In this document: positions 11,601-20,907 of the stretch, piece by piece | How positions within the stretch are numbered: the first letter of the stretch is position 1 | Layout: every line of letters starts with the position of its first letter | From: Gari tellinella | Taxonomy: Eukaryota > Mollusca > Bivalvia > Cardiida > Psammobiidae | Assembly (NCBI GenBank): GCA_922989275.2 | Contig: OV277871.1 | Span: 32,932,693 to 32,996,692, forward strand | Direction: 5' to 3' | Length of the DNA stretch: 64,000 nt | The notes under the pieces: generated by a model | The model's input: the letters and a program-made list of their open reading frames with translations, nothing else | Told to the model about the DNA's origin: nothing | Database searches by the model: none | Position numbers and translations under genes: made by a program

Positions 11601-12488
11601 TATGATATGCCATTGTTCTATAACGACAAATTTCTTGTCGACAAAAAACCTGTATTTATACCAATACTGTATAACAGAGGAATACGATTGGTAAGGGATA
11701 TTCTTGACAAACATGGCCAGTTTGTAGAAACTGCCTTTTTGGAAAGAATAACTGGGAAAAAAATTAATTTTCTCATGTATTATGGTCTAAAAAAGGCAGT
11801 TAAATCTTTTTTGAGTAAATTAAATATTACATTGATAAATGATTCTACATCTGACTATCCCTTACCAACGATGAATTGTTATATGTACCCCATTGTAACA
11901 AAAATTGATGTCAACAAATTAATTTATAATATTCTAAGTAAAAACGATGATGTGCCTACAAGTAGATCAAAATGGATAACATTTTATGAAAATGATAACA
12001 TTAACTGGAAAAATATATATAGCTATGTTTTTAAATGTACCAAAGATACATATATTCAATGGTTACAAACAAGAATTATTCACAGAATTTTACCAACAAA
12101 CTCATTATTGTATAAAATGAATATAAAAGATTCTAATTTATGTAGCTTTTGTCATAGTCATGAAGAAAATATAAACCATATTTTTTGGGACTGCTGTAAA
12201 ATTAAACCACTGATAAACCATATAACAGAAACACTTTTGAAATTTGAACCTTCACTCAAGATAGATAGTTTCAGTGTAATCCTAGGCGCCAACAGAAAAG
12301 ACTACAAACTTGATATTTTTTTCTTAGAAATAAAAAGATATATTTTTCTGTGTAAATGCAAAGAATTTATACCGTCAATAACCGGAATAAAAAACTCCTT
12401 AAAATTGGCATTAGATATAAGTCAAAACACAGCTAAAACAGATAATTCATGGACAATTGTAAAGCTTTTTCTATCAAACTACATATAG
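8700..12488 (+). CDS. LINE ORF2: AP-type endonuclease and reverse transcriptase
   Basis: The frame is open for 1262 codons. No in-frame ATG precedes the endonuclease, so the start is uncertain. Numbering from 8700, the endonuclease core begins near residue 11 (NIYSYNCRGL) and includes CLQETH (about 42-47), NIYAPN, CGDFN and GRLDFF. The catalytic SDH motif reads SDL (codon 9408-9410 is CTT, not CAT/CAC). The reverse transcriptase shows LIDFEKAFDSLS, GCRQGDPISS and QFADD. The C-terminal part has the IWDGKAKIKRS...EGGLKMID block found in L1/Tx1-type elements and a CX2C...H...C knuckle (CSFCHSHEENINHIFWDC). In this family the protein nicks DNA and primes cDNA synthesis at the target. The lost histidine predicts an impaired endonuclease, although the frame has no internal stop. 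Clade assignment is from motif style only. Confidence 0.9.
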   Translation: MFPVITTDKLNIYSYNCRGLKDAKKRNYIFDLLKNKKVDILCLQETHFVKESEKTIYSEWNGDCFFSHGKSNAKGVAILFRKNLDIKVINVKKDDNGNFIVIELVYNDAAFVLLNIYAPNNDSPEFFTQTFNIIDSLNTKDRYIVCGDFNLVLDPEIDYKNYKRTNHNTKARTKLLALISERGLVDPFRELHGNIQKYTWRRLTPLQQGRLDFFLMTDNMINFLRKCDIDVSYKSDLSIIFLEMCFVNTKHGKGLWKFNNDLLIDIEYVNCINSKIDEIILQYTVPVYDLDSVLLMDRSDIEFVIHDQLFIETLLMEIRGKTISYSSYMYKAKEKRNREQTLLTEIQLLESCLTENNKDQLLLLKNELTNIRNKNLRGAFIRSRSKWIEEGEKTTNYFCNLEKQHITNKNISFIEKDGSYIFDQEEILKETKSFYENLYDEQETNANFDLEQELEGYDIPRLSLDQSNSLEGLLTYKEVTLTLKNMKNDKSPGCDGFTTNFYKVFWTKIGHFVVRALNYAFLTNSLSRNIKLGTITCIPKENKPKQFLKNWRPITLLNVLYKLASGTIANRLKLVLNDLISTDQTGFVKGENTRLVYDIMNYCENNDIPGLLMLIDFEKAFDSLSFNFIEKSLSFFNFGDMLKNWVNLFLYNTEVCVQLNGFLSSFFHVKRGCRQGDPISSYIFILCAEILAIKIRNCKEISGIKIKGEEYKISQFADDTSLLLDGSEISLNKTLELINNFSLISGLKINFDKTKVIWIGSLKYSTRSIKTKWKLSWGDTRFKLLGIVFDVNLDVTIEINFQEKMTSITNCISYWKRRKLTPIGKITVVKSLLLPILTHLFISLPTPSNIFVKKLTSSFYDFIWDGKAKIKRSVLIKDYQEGGLKMIDIESYIRSLKIKWLRNFIIHNDSKCYKLVNCWIDNKKVINCGNEFCKLLIDKIKNDFWIDVLKSYLLYIKKFCYSDVSQIYDMPLFYNDKFLVDKKPVFIPILYNRGIRLVRDILDKHGQFVETAFLERITGKKINFLMYYGLKKAVKSFLSKLNITLINDSTSDYPLPTMNCYMYPIVTKIDVNKLIYNILSKNDDVPTSRSKWITFYENDNINWKNIYSYVFKCTKDTYIQWLQTRIIHRILPTNSLLYKMNIKDSNLCSFCHSHEENINHIFWDCCKIKPLINHITETLLKFEPSLKIDSFSVILGANRKDYKLDIFFLEIKRYIFLCKCKEFIPSITGIKNSLKLALDISQNTAKTDNSWTIVKLFLSNYI

Positions 12489-12993
12489 TCATATAGCATA
12501 TTTCTACAAGCATAAAAAAATCTATATACTTTTTCTCTTCCATTTTTTTTCTTAGTTTTTTCTTTTTATTCTTCAAAATTCAAAACTACTCTTGAATATT
12601 GCAATATGAAAAAATGTTCACTCTTTTGTTAAATGGAATATATTGTCGTTGATTCTCTGAATGCTGAAGACAGTGTAGATGAAAATTCTTTGCATATCCA
12701 CCAGCGCTTAAAATTTGGAAAATACCACTTTCTTGAATATATCAAACACAAACATTGATCAGCATTCAAAGTTTCAACGAATATATTTATATATACGTGT
12801 ATATTGATATGAATGTACATACATACTGTACACATGAGGTTGTGACTTTCTTAAATAACAATATATATATAGATACTGTGTATATGAAGTTCTTGACATG
12901 TGACTATGAATATATTATCATGATTATGTTGATGTAATAAGAAACACTATGTTTACATTACCGAATAAAAAAACATTTGAATCTTGAATCTTG
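8700..12993 (+). mobile_element. L1/Tx1-like non-LTR retrotransposon, ORF1 not seen
   Basis: One long ORF2 (endonuclease plus reverse transcriptase) is followed by an AT-rich 3' region with AATAAA at 12964-12969. The 3' end is a short tandem repeat of TTGAATC at about 12977-12993, typical of LINEs with microsatellite tails. No ORF1 is visible and the 5' end is not defined, so the copy is either 5'-truncated or diverged upstream. A target duplication could not be identified. Confidence 0.85.
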
Positions 12994-13006
12994 TTAAAGC
13001 CTGTTA

Positions 13007-13231
13007 TTAACCCATTTGCGCCCAGTGGATTCTTCCATGTTTTACTTTTGATTAGTCCATATTTTATCAAAGGATGCCTGGTCAAAATTTTCATTTTATT
13101 TTATATCTATTGAAATTCTTATCAGCAAACAGTGTAGACTCTGATCAGACGCCGCATTATGCGGCGTCTGATCAGAGTCTACACTGTTTGCATATGTCCC
13201 ATATATGGGATCGTGGGCACACATGGGTTAA
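13007..13231. mobile_element. MITE family M4, copy 1
   Basis: Bounded by TTAACCCATTTGCGCCCA and TGGGCACACATGGGTTAA. The interior (13125-13191) is a perfect palindrome of about 67 bp, from GCAAACAGTGTAGACTCTGA to its complement, with core GCCGCATTATGCGGC. Relatives are at 44204-44408 and 62506-62681. Confidence 0.85.
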
Positions 13232-14160
13232 AATACTCTGCTCAATTTCTTCTGACACATACAATGGGAGAGACGTTATTCTTTCCCACTAAAAACATTT
13301 TCATTTAAACAAATGATGAGTCATTTTAAAAGAGTTCGGAGCCAGACTCCAAACTGTTTCTGCTCACATTGCACAAACTCCTCGACATTTTAAATGACCT
13401 GTTATTGTTCATGGTTTCAATATTTGGAACCATCTACAGGCAGCGTCCAGTTTCCAAAACTTTGACCCAGTCTGTGTCCGCTTAAGAAAGCAACACTCAG
13501 TATTATCGTAGGATAAAAAAACGTAAAATATATTAATTTTTAAAACTGTATTAGAAGAAAGAGAAAAACGATTTAAAATAATAAAATTCTAGTAAATTTA
13601 AATAACACTCTGAAGTAAATATGATCAAAACATTAGTAGAAACTTCTTTCTCTTTCTTTTGTGTACGAATGGTAACGGGTCGTTTCGGCCCTCGATCGTT
13701 TCGGCCTAGGTTGTTTCGGCCTCCGTCTCTAGCATTTTGATTGGCCAGATTTGACCCCTGTCCCGTTTTCCGAAAATCGGTGATTTCAGTGAGTAGACGC
13801 AGGTACTGTTGAATGTGCATGTTTACAGTTGGTTTTATGTTATGTTTTTATGGAAGGGTATTATATTAGCTACACAGAAACGCTACAAGTGTGTCGTTTC
13901 ATCAATATTTATTCATGATATGCCCGGTTTTGTCGAGATAGGGTGAGAATATACTGACAGTCAATTGTACCTCTTGTCTCTATATATACCTTCTGGCGAT
14001 TTTTTTTCTCAAAAAGCAACCGTGTCGGGGCCCCGTGATAAATGTCATACAGTGAAGACTTCCACCAGCCTCCGCGTCGCTGACGCCTTGATTGGTCTGA
14101 GTCTTCACGGTTATAAAATAATAATTATATAGCATGGCTGATGTTCTCTTGACAGTGACG
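13232..14160. other. Gene-free stretch with a motif cluster
   Basis: A half copy of the shared palindrome (GGAGCCAGACTCCAAACTG) lies near 13339. A cluster starting GGTAACGGGTCGTTTCGGCC at 13674-13745 resembles the one at 1211. No gene is supported. Confidence 0.45.
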
Positions 14161-14410
14161 TACAGTGGAGAATCTGTTATTCTTTCCCGTTTAAACGCAA
14201 ACGTACGCAAACGCAAAGCACTAAAACGTAGAAAAGTGCAACTTTTGAACAATTCTGATAATTCATGTTTATCTTGGTGACAAACAGTTTGGAGCCTGAT
14301 CAGACGCCGGGTTACCCGGCGTCTGATCTGGCTCCAAACTGTTTGCAATGGAAATAATAATTTTAGCGTAAACGCGTTTATTGGGAAAGAATAACAGATT
14401 CTCCACTGTA
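14161..14410. mobile_element. MITE family M1, copy
   Basis: A 250-bp copy from TACAGTGGAGAATCTG to CAGATTCTCCACTGTA, so TIR CAGTGGAGAA with flanking TA. Sub-terminal arms CCCGTTTAAACGCAAAC and GCGTAAACGCGTTTATTGGG flank the central palindrome 14282-14347 (core GCCGGGTTACCCGGC). A 197-residue frame reading through it and its neighbour is an artefact of repeats. Confidence 0.9.
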
Positions 14411-14424
14411 GTACATGTAACTTT

Positions 14425-14677
14425 AGTTCACCCATTACCCCAAAGTCTGTTTCTAGTTTTGAAAACAGATTGAGACTAAAAGCAGGTTGAAAGTAAAGCA
14501 GAAAGTGCCTTAAGGCACATTCTGCTTTACTTTCAGGCTGCTTTAAGCTACCATCAGCTAGAATATAGAACATATTTCTTACAATAAATATCCATGACTT
14601 TATATTTTAGAACTATTTTCTTCAATGGAGGAATAGATTAAAGGCGTAAAAAGCGTATTTATGTGGTAATGGGTTAA
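14425..14677. mobile_element. MITE family M2, copy
   Basis: Termini related to TTAACCCTTTACCCCATA. The centre is a hairpin of AAAGCAGGTTGAAAGTAAAG with its complement, meeting at TGCCTTAAGGCA. The right arm has TTTTCTTCAATGGAGGAATA. The family recurs at 16169, 19740, 32155, 34942, 60130, 61398 and 61627. Confidence 0.8.
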
Positions 14678-15548
14678 GTGTCGGTATTGTTAGTTACTTG
14701 CAAAACACACAAAGAGGAGAAGACGTTATTACGTCGTATTTCCAAATAGGCTGTTTTGTGCTACAACTGCAATTAAAACAACAACCTGAAAAAATAGTCG
14801 AGACGGATCATACGCCGGATTATGAATTAGAAATCCAACAGCAATAGTATATACAACGATTATAACAAAATATGTAATTTGCAAATTCATTAAAAGCAGA
14901 CGAGCATTTTTTAAGTAAACGATACAATATTGCAATCTTAAATATCGCTTACCCATGTTTCGTATCCGAGCAGTTCAAAGACTTACAACGTTGTGCATGA
15001 CTACAGTTGACTAAGTATATGTTAGACCTGCGCGGATATAGTTCGAGTGGGCGTAGCCACCGTGACCTATGTCGTTTATTCGCGCGCAAACATCACAGGG
15101 GCGGAACACGGTCACACGGTAAGCAAGTTGTAGACTACATCGCGTCACAAATATTGGACGATTTTTGTCACGCTTTTGAAGACGAACTAGCTCCAGTGAT
15201 GGCCCGGTCAGCAGAAAACGCTTCAAAATTGTAACATACTCTTTCTTTGGTTTCTTAATTGTTTTGGACGTCAGTATAAATAGTGCAAGAATACCAAGGG
15301 AGGTCAGCTCCTGATGTGGTTGGGATTGTTATACATGTATTCGAATCGGTGAAAACAAAGTAAAAAACATCACAAAACGGTCATTACTTTCTTTTTGTAT
15401 GGAATATATCTATTATATCGGACTCCAATGTCATCTGAATTCAAGCATTGACTATGCGTATAAGTGCACACTTCAAATGAAGTTTAAGGGTGAAAAGGGT
15501 TAAACAGTTTGGTTTCACATGCACTTATTGTTATTTCCCCTTTCTACC
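14678..15548. other. Gene-free stretch
   Basis: Opposite-strand frames of about 70-75 codons at 15007-15234 show no recognisable domain. No repeats or RNA genes are supported. Confidence 0.4.
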
Positions 15549-15800
15549 GGCGGTAGTGGCCCAATGGTTAACACCTTGGACTACGGTACCAGGGGTCGTG
15601 AGTTCGATTCCCCGCCGGACCAGCGGTCTGACTAGGGGATTTTTCTGAATCCCCGATGATGTACAGGAATGTTCTTGAGCAAGACATGTACCGCGAATTG
15701 CTCCTCTCCATCCAGGGGTTAAAATGGGTACCTGTGAAGGGTCTGAGTCGGTACTGCGGCTGCATTTGACTGCGCCATATGTTAGCAGTGCTCATAGGCA
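15549..15800 (+). mobile_element. tRNA-derived SINE, plus strand
   Basis: A pol III-like A box (GTAGTGGCCCAATGGTTAA) is followed after about 35 bp by a B box (GAGTTCGATTCCC), then a conserved-looking body with TGACTAGGGGATTTTTCTG and GATGATGTACAGGAATGTTC. A functional tRNA is excluded because the sequence does not close into an acceptor stem. The 3' limit is not clear. Confidence 0.75.
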
Positions 15801-16168
15801 AGATGGCTCGATGATCAGGGGAGTATATGTACAGTCGGCTGAGCGGTCATTCGGACTGAAAGTAGACTTTAACTTGGTATATTACTTTTTATTACTGTCA
15901 TACAGACTTGAGATGTGTCCAAGCCAGCATTTGGGTTACAATGTAGGTCTTGTAGCAGTAGGTACTGGCGGAAAGCTGTCGAAAGCAGAATATGTAACTA
16001 ATATAACGTTAGACTAGACGATAGGCTAGGACCTACGCCGACGTACAAGACATTTATCCTAATTCTCTGAAAACATTGGCATACGCTGAACTAGATCTAC
16101 ATGTATAAATGATTTTCCAAGTTTGGAGGCATTTATGATAGAAGTCCGTACTGAAGACTATGCCCCTT

Positions 16169-16421
16169 TTAACCCTTTACCTGATAGCATTGTTTCTAGA
16201 ATTGAAGATATGTGACTACGTAAAGCAGGTTGAAAGTAAAGCAGAATGCGCCCTAAGGCGCATTCTGCTTTACTTTCAGCCTGCTTTAAGCTATTAACTG
16301 CTAGAATAAGGAAAGTATTTAACATGACACATATTCATTACGGTATAATTTGGAACTATTTTCTTCAGCGGATGAATAAAATGAATGTGCTAAAAGTCGC
16401 TTCTATAAGGGAAAGGGTTAA
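16169..16421. mobile_element. MITE family M2, copy
   Basis: From TTAACCCTTTACCTGATAGC to GGGAAAGGGTTAA, with a central GCAGAATGCGCCCTAAGGCG hairpin and TATTTTCTTCAGCGGATGAA in the right arm. An 84-codon frame across it is a repeat artefact. Confidence 0.85.
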
Positions 16422-16518
16422 AAACTTAAAACTTAAAGCGTATACCAACGTGCAGTTAACTTATACAAAACGTACTAAATTATGGCCAATTTACAAATAA
16501 CGTGTGTGAACGATCACA

Positions 16519-16767
16519 TACAGTGGAGAATCTGTTATTCTTTCCCGTTTAAACGCAAACGTACGCAAACGTAAAGCACTAAAACGTAGAAAAGAACAAC
16601 TTTTGGACAATCTGATATTTCATGTTTATCTTGGTGGCAAACAGTTTGGAGCCTGATCAGACGCCGGGTTACCCGGCGTCTGATCTGGCTTCAAACTGTT
16701 TGCACTGCAAATAATAGTTTTAGCGTAAACGCGTTTATTGGGAAAGAATAACGTTTTCTCCACTGTA
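16519..16767. mobile_element. MITE family M1, copy
   Basis: A 249-bp copy with TACAGTGGAGAA ... TTCTCCACTGTA ends and central palindrome 16632-16707 (core GCCGGGTTACCCGGC). Only a few substitutions separate it from the copies at 14161 and 17230. Confidence 0.9.
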
Positions 16768-16879
16768 ACTTACATACAACGTACGAAGCGTATACAAAAC
16801 GTATGCGTAACGCATGAACCATACGTCGGCCATACGTTTGGATTTATGTGTATACACAACTTTCTATTTCTATTTATTA

Positions 16880-17119
16880 CTTCTCTCAATCAACACGAAT
16901 AATTATGAGAAGGAGCACATTTTAGCTACACCATTGGGACTGTACCCGGCCGCTCACTTTATCCCGACACATACGAACCAGTCGTAATGCTAACACGAAA
17001 TCCTGAGCGCCAAGGAGGGAAGCCATGACTGCCAATTTTTAAGTCTTTGGTTTGACCCGGCCGGGGATTGAACCCGTACTTCAAGCGGACGCTCTACCAC
17101 TGAGCCACCCAGCAGGTCA
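16880..17119 (-). mobile_element. tRNA-derived SINE, minus strand
   Basis: Read on the minus strand it starts GGGTGGCTCAGTGGTAGAGC (A box) followed by GGGTTCAATCCCCGGCCGGG (B box), then a body containing GGCAGTCATGGCTTCCCTCC. The tRNA-like part lacks the matched acceptor stem of a true tRNA gene. The downstream limit near 16880 is approximate. Confidence 0.75.
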
Positions 17120-17229
17120 ACAGCGTACAACAACGTATGATAGTGTATGTCAGCGTATACCAACTTATACAAAAAGTATTCATAACTTACCCGACGTACA
17201 CCAACGTATTCAGTCTTATATTATGTTCG

Positions 17230-17479
17230 TACAGTGGAGAATCTGTTATTCTTTCCCGTTTAAACGCAAACGTACGCAAACGCAAAGCACTAAAACGTAG
17301 AAAAGTACAACTTTTTGACAATTCTGATAATTCATGTTTATCATGGTGGCAAACAGTTTGGATCCTGATCAGACGCCGGGTTACCCGGCGTCTGATCTGG
17401 CTCCAAACTGTTTGCACTGGAAATAATAGTTTTAGCGTAAACGCGTTTATTGGGAAAGAATAACGTTTTCTCCACTGTA
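17230..17479. mobile_element. MITE family M1, copy
   Basis: A 250-bp copy with intact TACAGTGGAGAA and TTCTCCACTGTA ends and central palindrome 17350-17416. The long frames read across it on both strands are repeat artefacts. Confidence 0.9.
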
Positions 17480-17696
17480 TACGCTGACTTTTAAAAACGT
17501 TGTAGTGTGACTGCGCCTTAATCCTTTCACTCTCAATATCAAAGCGCATTTGCAAACAGTTTTAACTGTAAATGCAAGTAGACATGAGAAACATTTTTAT
17601 GTTTTTTTTTATCTTAGTGTAAACAGACATCTTCGTTAGTGAATATTCACATTTCTTTAATTACTAATGTAATATAGAGTTATATGAAAGGCAAAC

Positions 17697-17757
17697 AGTT
17701 TTGAGCCAGATCAGACACCGGGTTACCCGGCGTCTGATCTTGGTCAAAATGTTTGCA
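17697..17757. repeat. Shared palindrome, isolated copy
   Basis: GCAAACAGTTTTGAGCCAGA pairs with its complement around core ACCGGGTTACCCGGC, with several mismatches. Flanking sequence keeps traces of M1 (GCGTAGCGTG, TCTCCATTGTA near 17897). Confidence 0.6.
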
Positions 17758-17899
17758 ATAAACATCATAATTTTGCGTAGCGTGTTTTTATTATCTGGCT
17801 ACAAACTGTTTGCATAGGACATACTGTATATCTAATTGTTTTAGCTAAAACGCGTTTAAGGGGGGAAATAATAGGGGGGTAAATATTCTCCATTGTAAG

Positions 17900-18635
17900 A
17901 ATATAATTCAATTTAAAGTAACGACATAAAACGTTAACAGTTTAAGTACATTTTATTTCAAATTCATCTTTGAAATCGTACGTGGCCATATCGACGGCCT
18001 CCTTTACAAAAATATATTTGCATTGATACATATTGGCGGTATTATATTTTTGAACTTGCATTTCATAACAAGTGACAAAAGAAAGCAGAAAATTAAAAAA
18101 TCATGCGCGTGACATACATTTCTGATTACATAATCAATATTAAGATTTGATAATTATATAAGTACATTCCTTGATACATGTAATCAGAAACATCCGGTTC
18201 AGCCAAGATTACGCCCAAATGAGATGTTTATTATTCAAGGCAGGCGACTGCTTAAACCAGATTAAAGTAAAGCAGAACGTTCCAAGAGGAGCATTCTGTG
18301 TTACTTTCAATCTGCTTTAACCTTAAATATCTGCTTTCAAACAGCATTGTTATTTCCCTTTGGAATATTGGTTCACTGGGAAAGACTTTGTTATTTCCAA
18401 ATAAACCCGTTTATGTTTTTGTGATCGTACATGTAATAGAGGGCTTTTCTGAACTATATATCAAATACATATTACAACCTAATTGAGCCTTGTCATTACA
18501 AAACCTGCCTAATTGCAACATTGTGCAAAACAACCACAATTGTCACCTCAGGCTCTGCACCTGAGTTTGTCTACACTGCCAAATACCATATATAATACTG
18601 CTACATGTAAATACAATGCTGTAGACGATTGTGGG
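17900..18635. other. Gene-free stretch
   Basis: Contains a decayed M2 hairpin at about 18245-18320 (TAAAGTAAAGCAGAACG and complement). Nothing else is supported. Confidence 0.45.
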
Positions 18636-18706
18636 TGTGAGACAGAGTAGAACAATGCTAGCCGCCGCGTCTTTGACGCGGCGGCTAGCATTGTTCTACT
18701 CTGTTT
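18636..18706. repeat. Long palindrome at head of tandem array
   Basis: GCAAACAGAGTAGAACAAT-type arms pair around GCTAGCCGCCGCGTCTTTGA/CGCGGCGGCTAGC. It is a member of the shared-palindrome class with different arm and core sequence, and it directly abuts the 93-bp tandem array. Confidence 0.75.
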
Positions 18707-19345
18707 GCAATGCAATATCAGTGTTTTATCATGGCACAGCTTATATGTATATTTTGCAAGCAATGTAGTCTGTGACCAAATGGTTCTAGTTCTTCTCTGT
18801 TTGCAATGCAATATGAGTGTTTTATCACGGTACAGCTATGTATATTTGCAAACAATGTAGTCTGTGACCAAGTGGTTCTTGTTCTACTCTGTTTGCAATG
18901 CAATATGAGTGTTTTATCACGGTACAGCTATGTATATTTTGCAAACAATGTAGTCTGTGACCAAGTGGTTCTTGTTCTACTCTGTTTGCAATGCAATATC
19001 AGTGATTTATCACGGTACAGCTATGTATATTTTGCAAACAATGTAGTCTGTGATCAAGTGGTTCTTGTTCTTCTCTGTTTGCAATGCAATATCAGTGTTT
19101 TATCACGGTACAGCAATGTATATTTTGCAAACAATGTAGTCTGTGACCAAATGGTTCTAGTTCTTCTCTGTTTGCAATGCAATATGAGTGTTTTATCACG
19201 GTACAGCTATGTATATTTTGCAAACAATGTAGTCTGTGACCAAGTGGTTCTTGTTCTACTCTGTTTGCAATGCAATATCAGTGTTTTATCACGGCACAGC
19301 TTATCACGGTACAGCTATGTATATTTTGCAAACAATATAGCATGT
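18701..19345. repeat. 93-bp tandem repeat, about seven copies
   Basis: Units start CTGTTTGCAATGCAATATS at 18701, 18797, 18889, 18982, 19075, 19168 and 19261. Spacing is 96, 92, then 93 four times. Each unit includes TTTTATCACGGTACAGC and AATGTAGTCTGTGACCAA. Because 93 is a multiple of three, a 189-codon frame with a 31-residue periodicity stays open. I treat this as a by-product, not a gene. Confidence 0.9.
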
Positions 19346-19739
19346 GACCAAACAGAACATCGAGAAGCCCTCTGATAAGAATCTACATTGTTTGGTTTAA
19401 CTTTATTCAAAACAATAATCGTTAATCACAACCCAACATGTATGGATCAGGATAGAATCTAGTCGCCTATCTTGGCGAATGGGTTAAAAGCTTAAAATAT
19501 ACAACAAAAGTTGACTAAATGTCAAGATGACTATTATATAACACATGATTGTATATACCATCTTACAATTCTCTTGACCATTTACCCTCACAAATATTAC
19601 CTTTTACGTCTTTAGCTTATTCCTCCACTAGAAAAAAATAGTTTTAATTTATACAGTCGTGAATATGTAAAATAAGAAAAACGTTATATACCCTAGTGGA
19701 TGGTAGCTTAAAGCTGTCTGAAAGTAAAACAGATTGCAC

Positions 19740-19992
19740 CATAACCCTTTACCCAATAGAAGCGCCTTTTAGCGGATATGATTTATTCATCCGCTGAAGA
19801 AAATAGTTCCAATTTAATCAGTAATGAATATATAGTATAGGGAATATTTTCTATAATATAGCACATGATAGCTTAAAGCAGGCTGAAAGTAAAGCAGAAT
19901 GCGCCCTAAGGCGCATTCTGCTTTACTTTCAACCTGCTTTAAGTAGTCATCTATCTTAATTACTATAAATAGGCTATCAGGTAAAGGGTTAA
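19740..19992. mobile_element. MITE family M2, copy (reverse orientation)
   Basis: TAACCCTTTACCCAATAGAA ... CAGGTAAAGGGTTAA ends with the GCAGAATGCGCCCTAAGGCG central hairpin. Part of a second, decayed copy precedes it (19700-19739). Confidence 0.8.
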
Positions 19993-20214
19993 GGCGCATT
20001 CTACTGTACTTTGAACCTTCAACCTGCTTTAAGTGATCAATGAGCTTTAAAAATAGAAACAGGATATGGGTAAAAAGGTTCAATAAAACTTATATATGTA
20101 TCTCCATTTGCATTAAAGACTTATGACGGGTTAATGCAGGAAAACATTAATGCAGAAAGTTCCTCAAAGGGCTATTTGTGTAACGTTGGACATGCGTTAA
20201 GCTCGTATTAGCTT

Positions 20215-20587
20215 TTAACTCTTCCGCTGCCAAGTTAATCAAGTTTTTTACCCCTTTACCTCTACATTGTCGTCTGCTTCAATATTATCGTCTGCAATTA
20301 TCATTTCATTGTTAGATTTCAAATGGTATGACTTAAGAAATATTGACATGAGCGTCAAACAGTTTCGGAGAAGAATTAGGAGAAGAATTTAATATGCAAA
20401 CATTGCTTTCGTTCTCATCCTAAAGTATATGTATGTGTTATTAAAAAATATGTACTATTTGGAAATAAAAATATGTTGAAATTGAACAGTTTGGATCCTG
20501 ATCAGACACCGCGTCACGCGGCGTCTGATCAGGATCCAAACTGTTTGCAAAGTCGCCTTTTGATGTCAATGGCAGAGGAAGAGTTAA
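20215..20587. mobile_element. MITE family M5, copy just 3' of SELENBP1
   Basis: TTAACTCTTCCGCTGCCAAG ... GGCAGAGGAAGAGTTAA ends. It contains the shared palindrome 20479-20550 with core ACCGCGTCACGCGGC. It lies about 107 bp beyond the SELENBP1 stop codon, so it may be part of the 3' untranslated region. No AATAAA on the minus strand is obvious between the stop and this element. Confidence 0.8.
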
Positions 20588-20693
20588 AACAGTCCCTTTC
20601 TCTCTTACAGCTATATCGCTCAAAAGAGGTCGCACTCTGAAACCTTCTGTTCGTTTAACATTGCACTCGTAATGTTTATAGAAACTCTGTGTT

Positions 20694-20907
20694 CTACATC
20701 TTCGGTCCAGGCGGGCCACTTGCAGCTTTCTTCGGCATTTTGTCGGACAGCCAGATGTCTGACGTACAGTCGCCACCGGGGTAACGGATCTCGTGGGCCA
20801 GTGCTGGACCATTTGGCTCGTAGGCAAAGTCAACCAGAAAGTCCTCATTAAGGGTCAGACCGCCGTTCTCAGTGTTGACGTCAATTCTTAACATCATGGA
20901 CCCTTTC
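20694..20907 (-). CDS. SELENBP1: SELENBP1 terminal coding exon
   Basis: The acceptor is TTTTACAG and the first base completes a split Glu codon from the previous exon. It encodes [10 protein letters not shown]...DFLVDF...[15 protein letters not shown], the conserved C-terminus of the family, and ends TAG at 20694-20696. The tail after DIW ([18 protein letters not shown]) extends past the usual end point of the vertebrate protein. Confidence 0.95.

Noticed and set aside
13980..14573. 197-codon minus-strand frame
   Set aside because: It runs through an M1 and an M2 MITE. The same peptide pieces appear at every M1 copy (17187, 46133, 54701, 60682).
15007..15234. 75-codon plus-strand frame
   Set aside because: No recognisable domain, an overlapping antisense frame of similar length and no splice or transcript evidence.
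15549..15625. Possible tRNA gene
   Set aside because: A and B boxes are present but the ends do not form an acceptor stem, and the sequence continues into a SINE body.
17045..17119. Possible tRNA gene, minus strand
   Set aside because: Same reason: tRNA-like head of a SINE without a matched acceptor stem.
18806..19375. 189-codon frame with a 31-residue repeat
   Set aside because: The frame is open only because the tandem unit is 93 bp. The sequence is non-coding in character and starts and ends at repeat borders.
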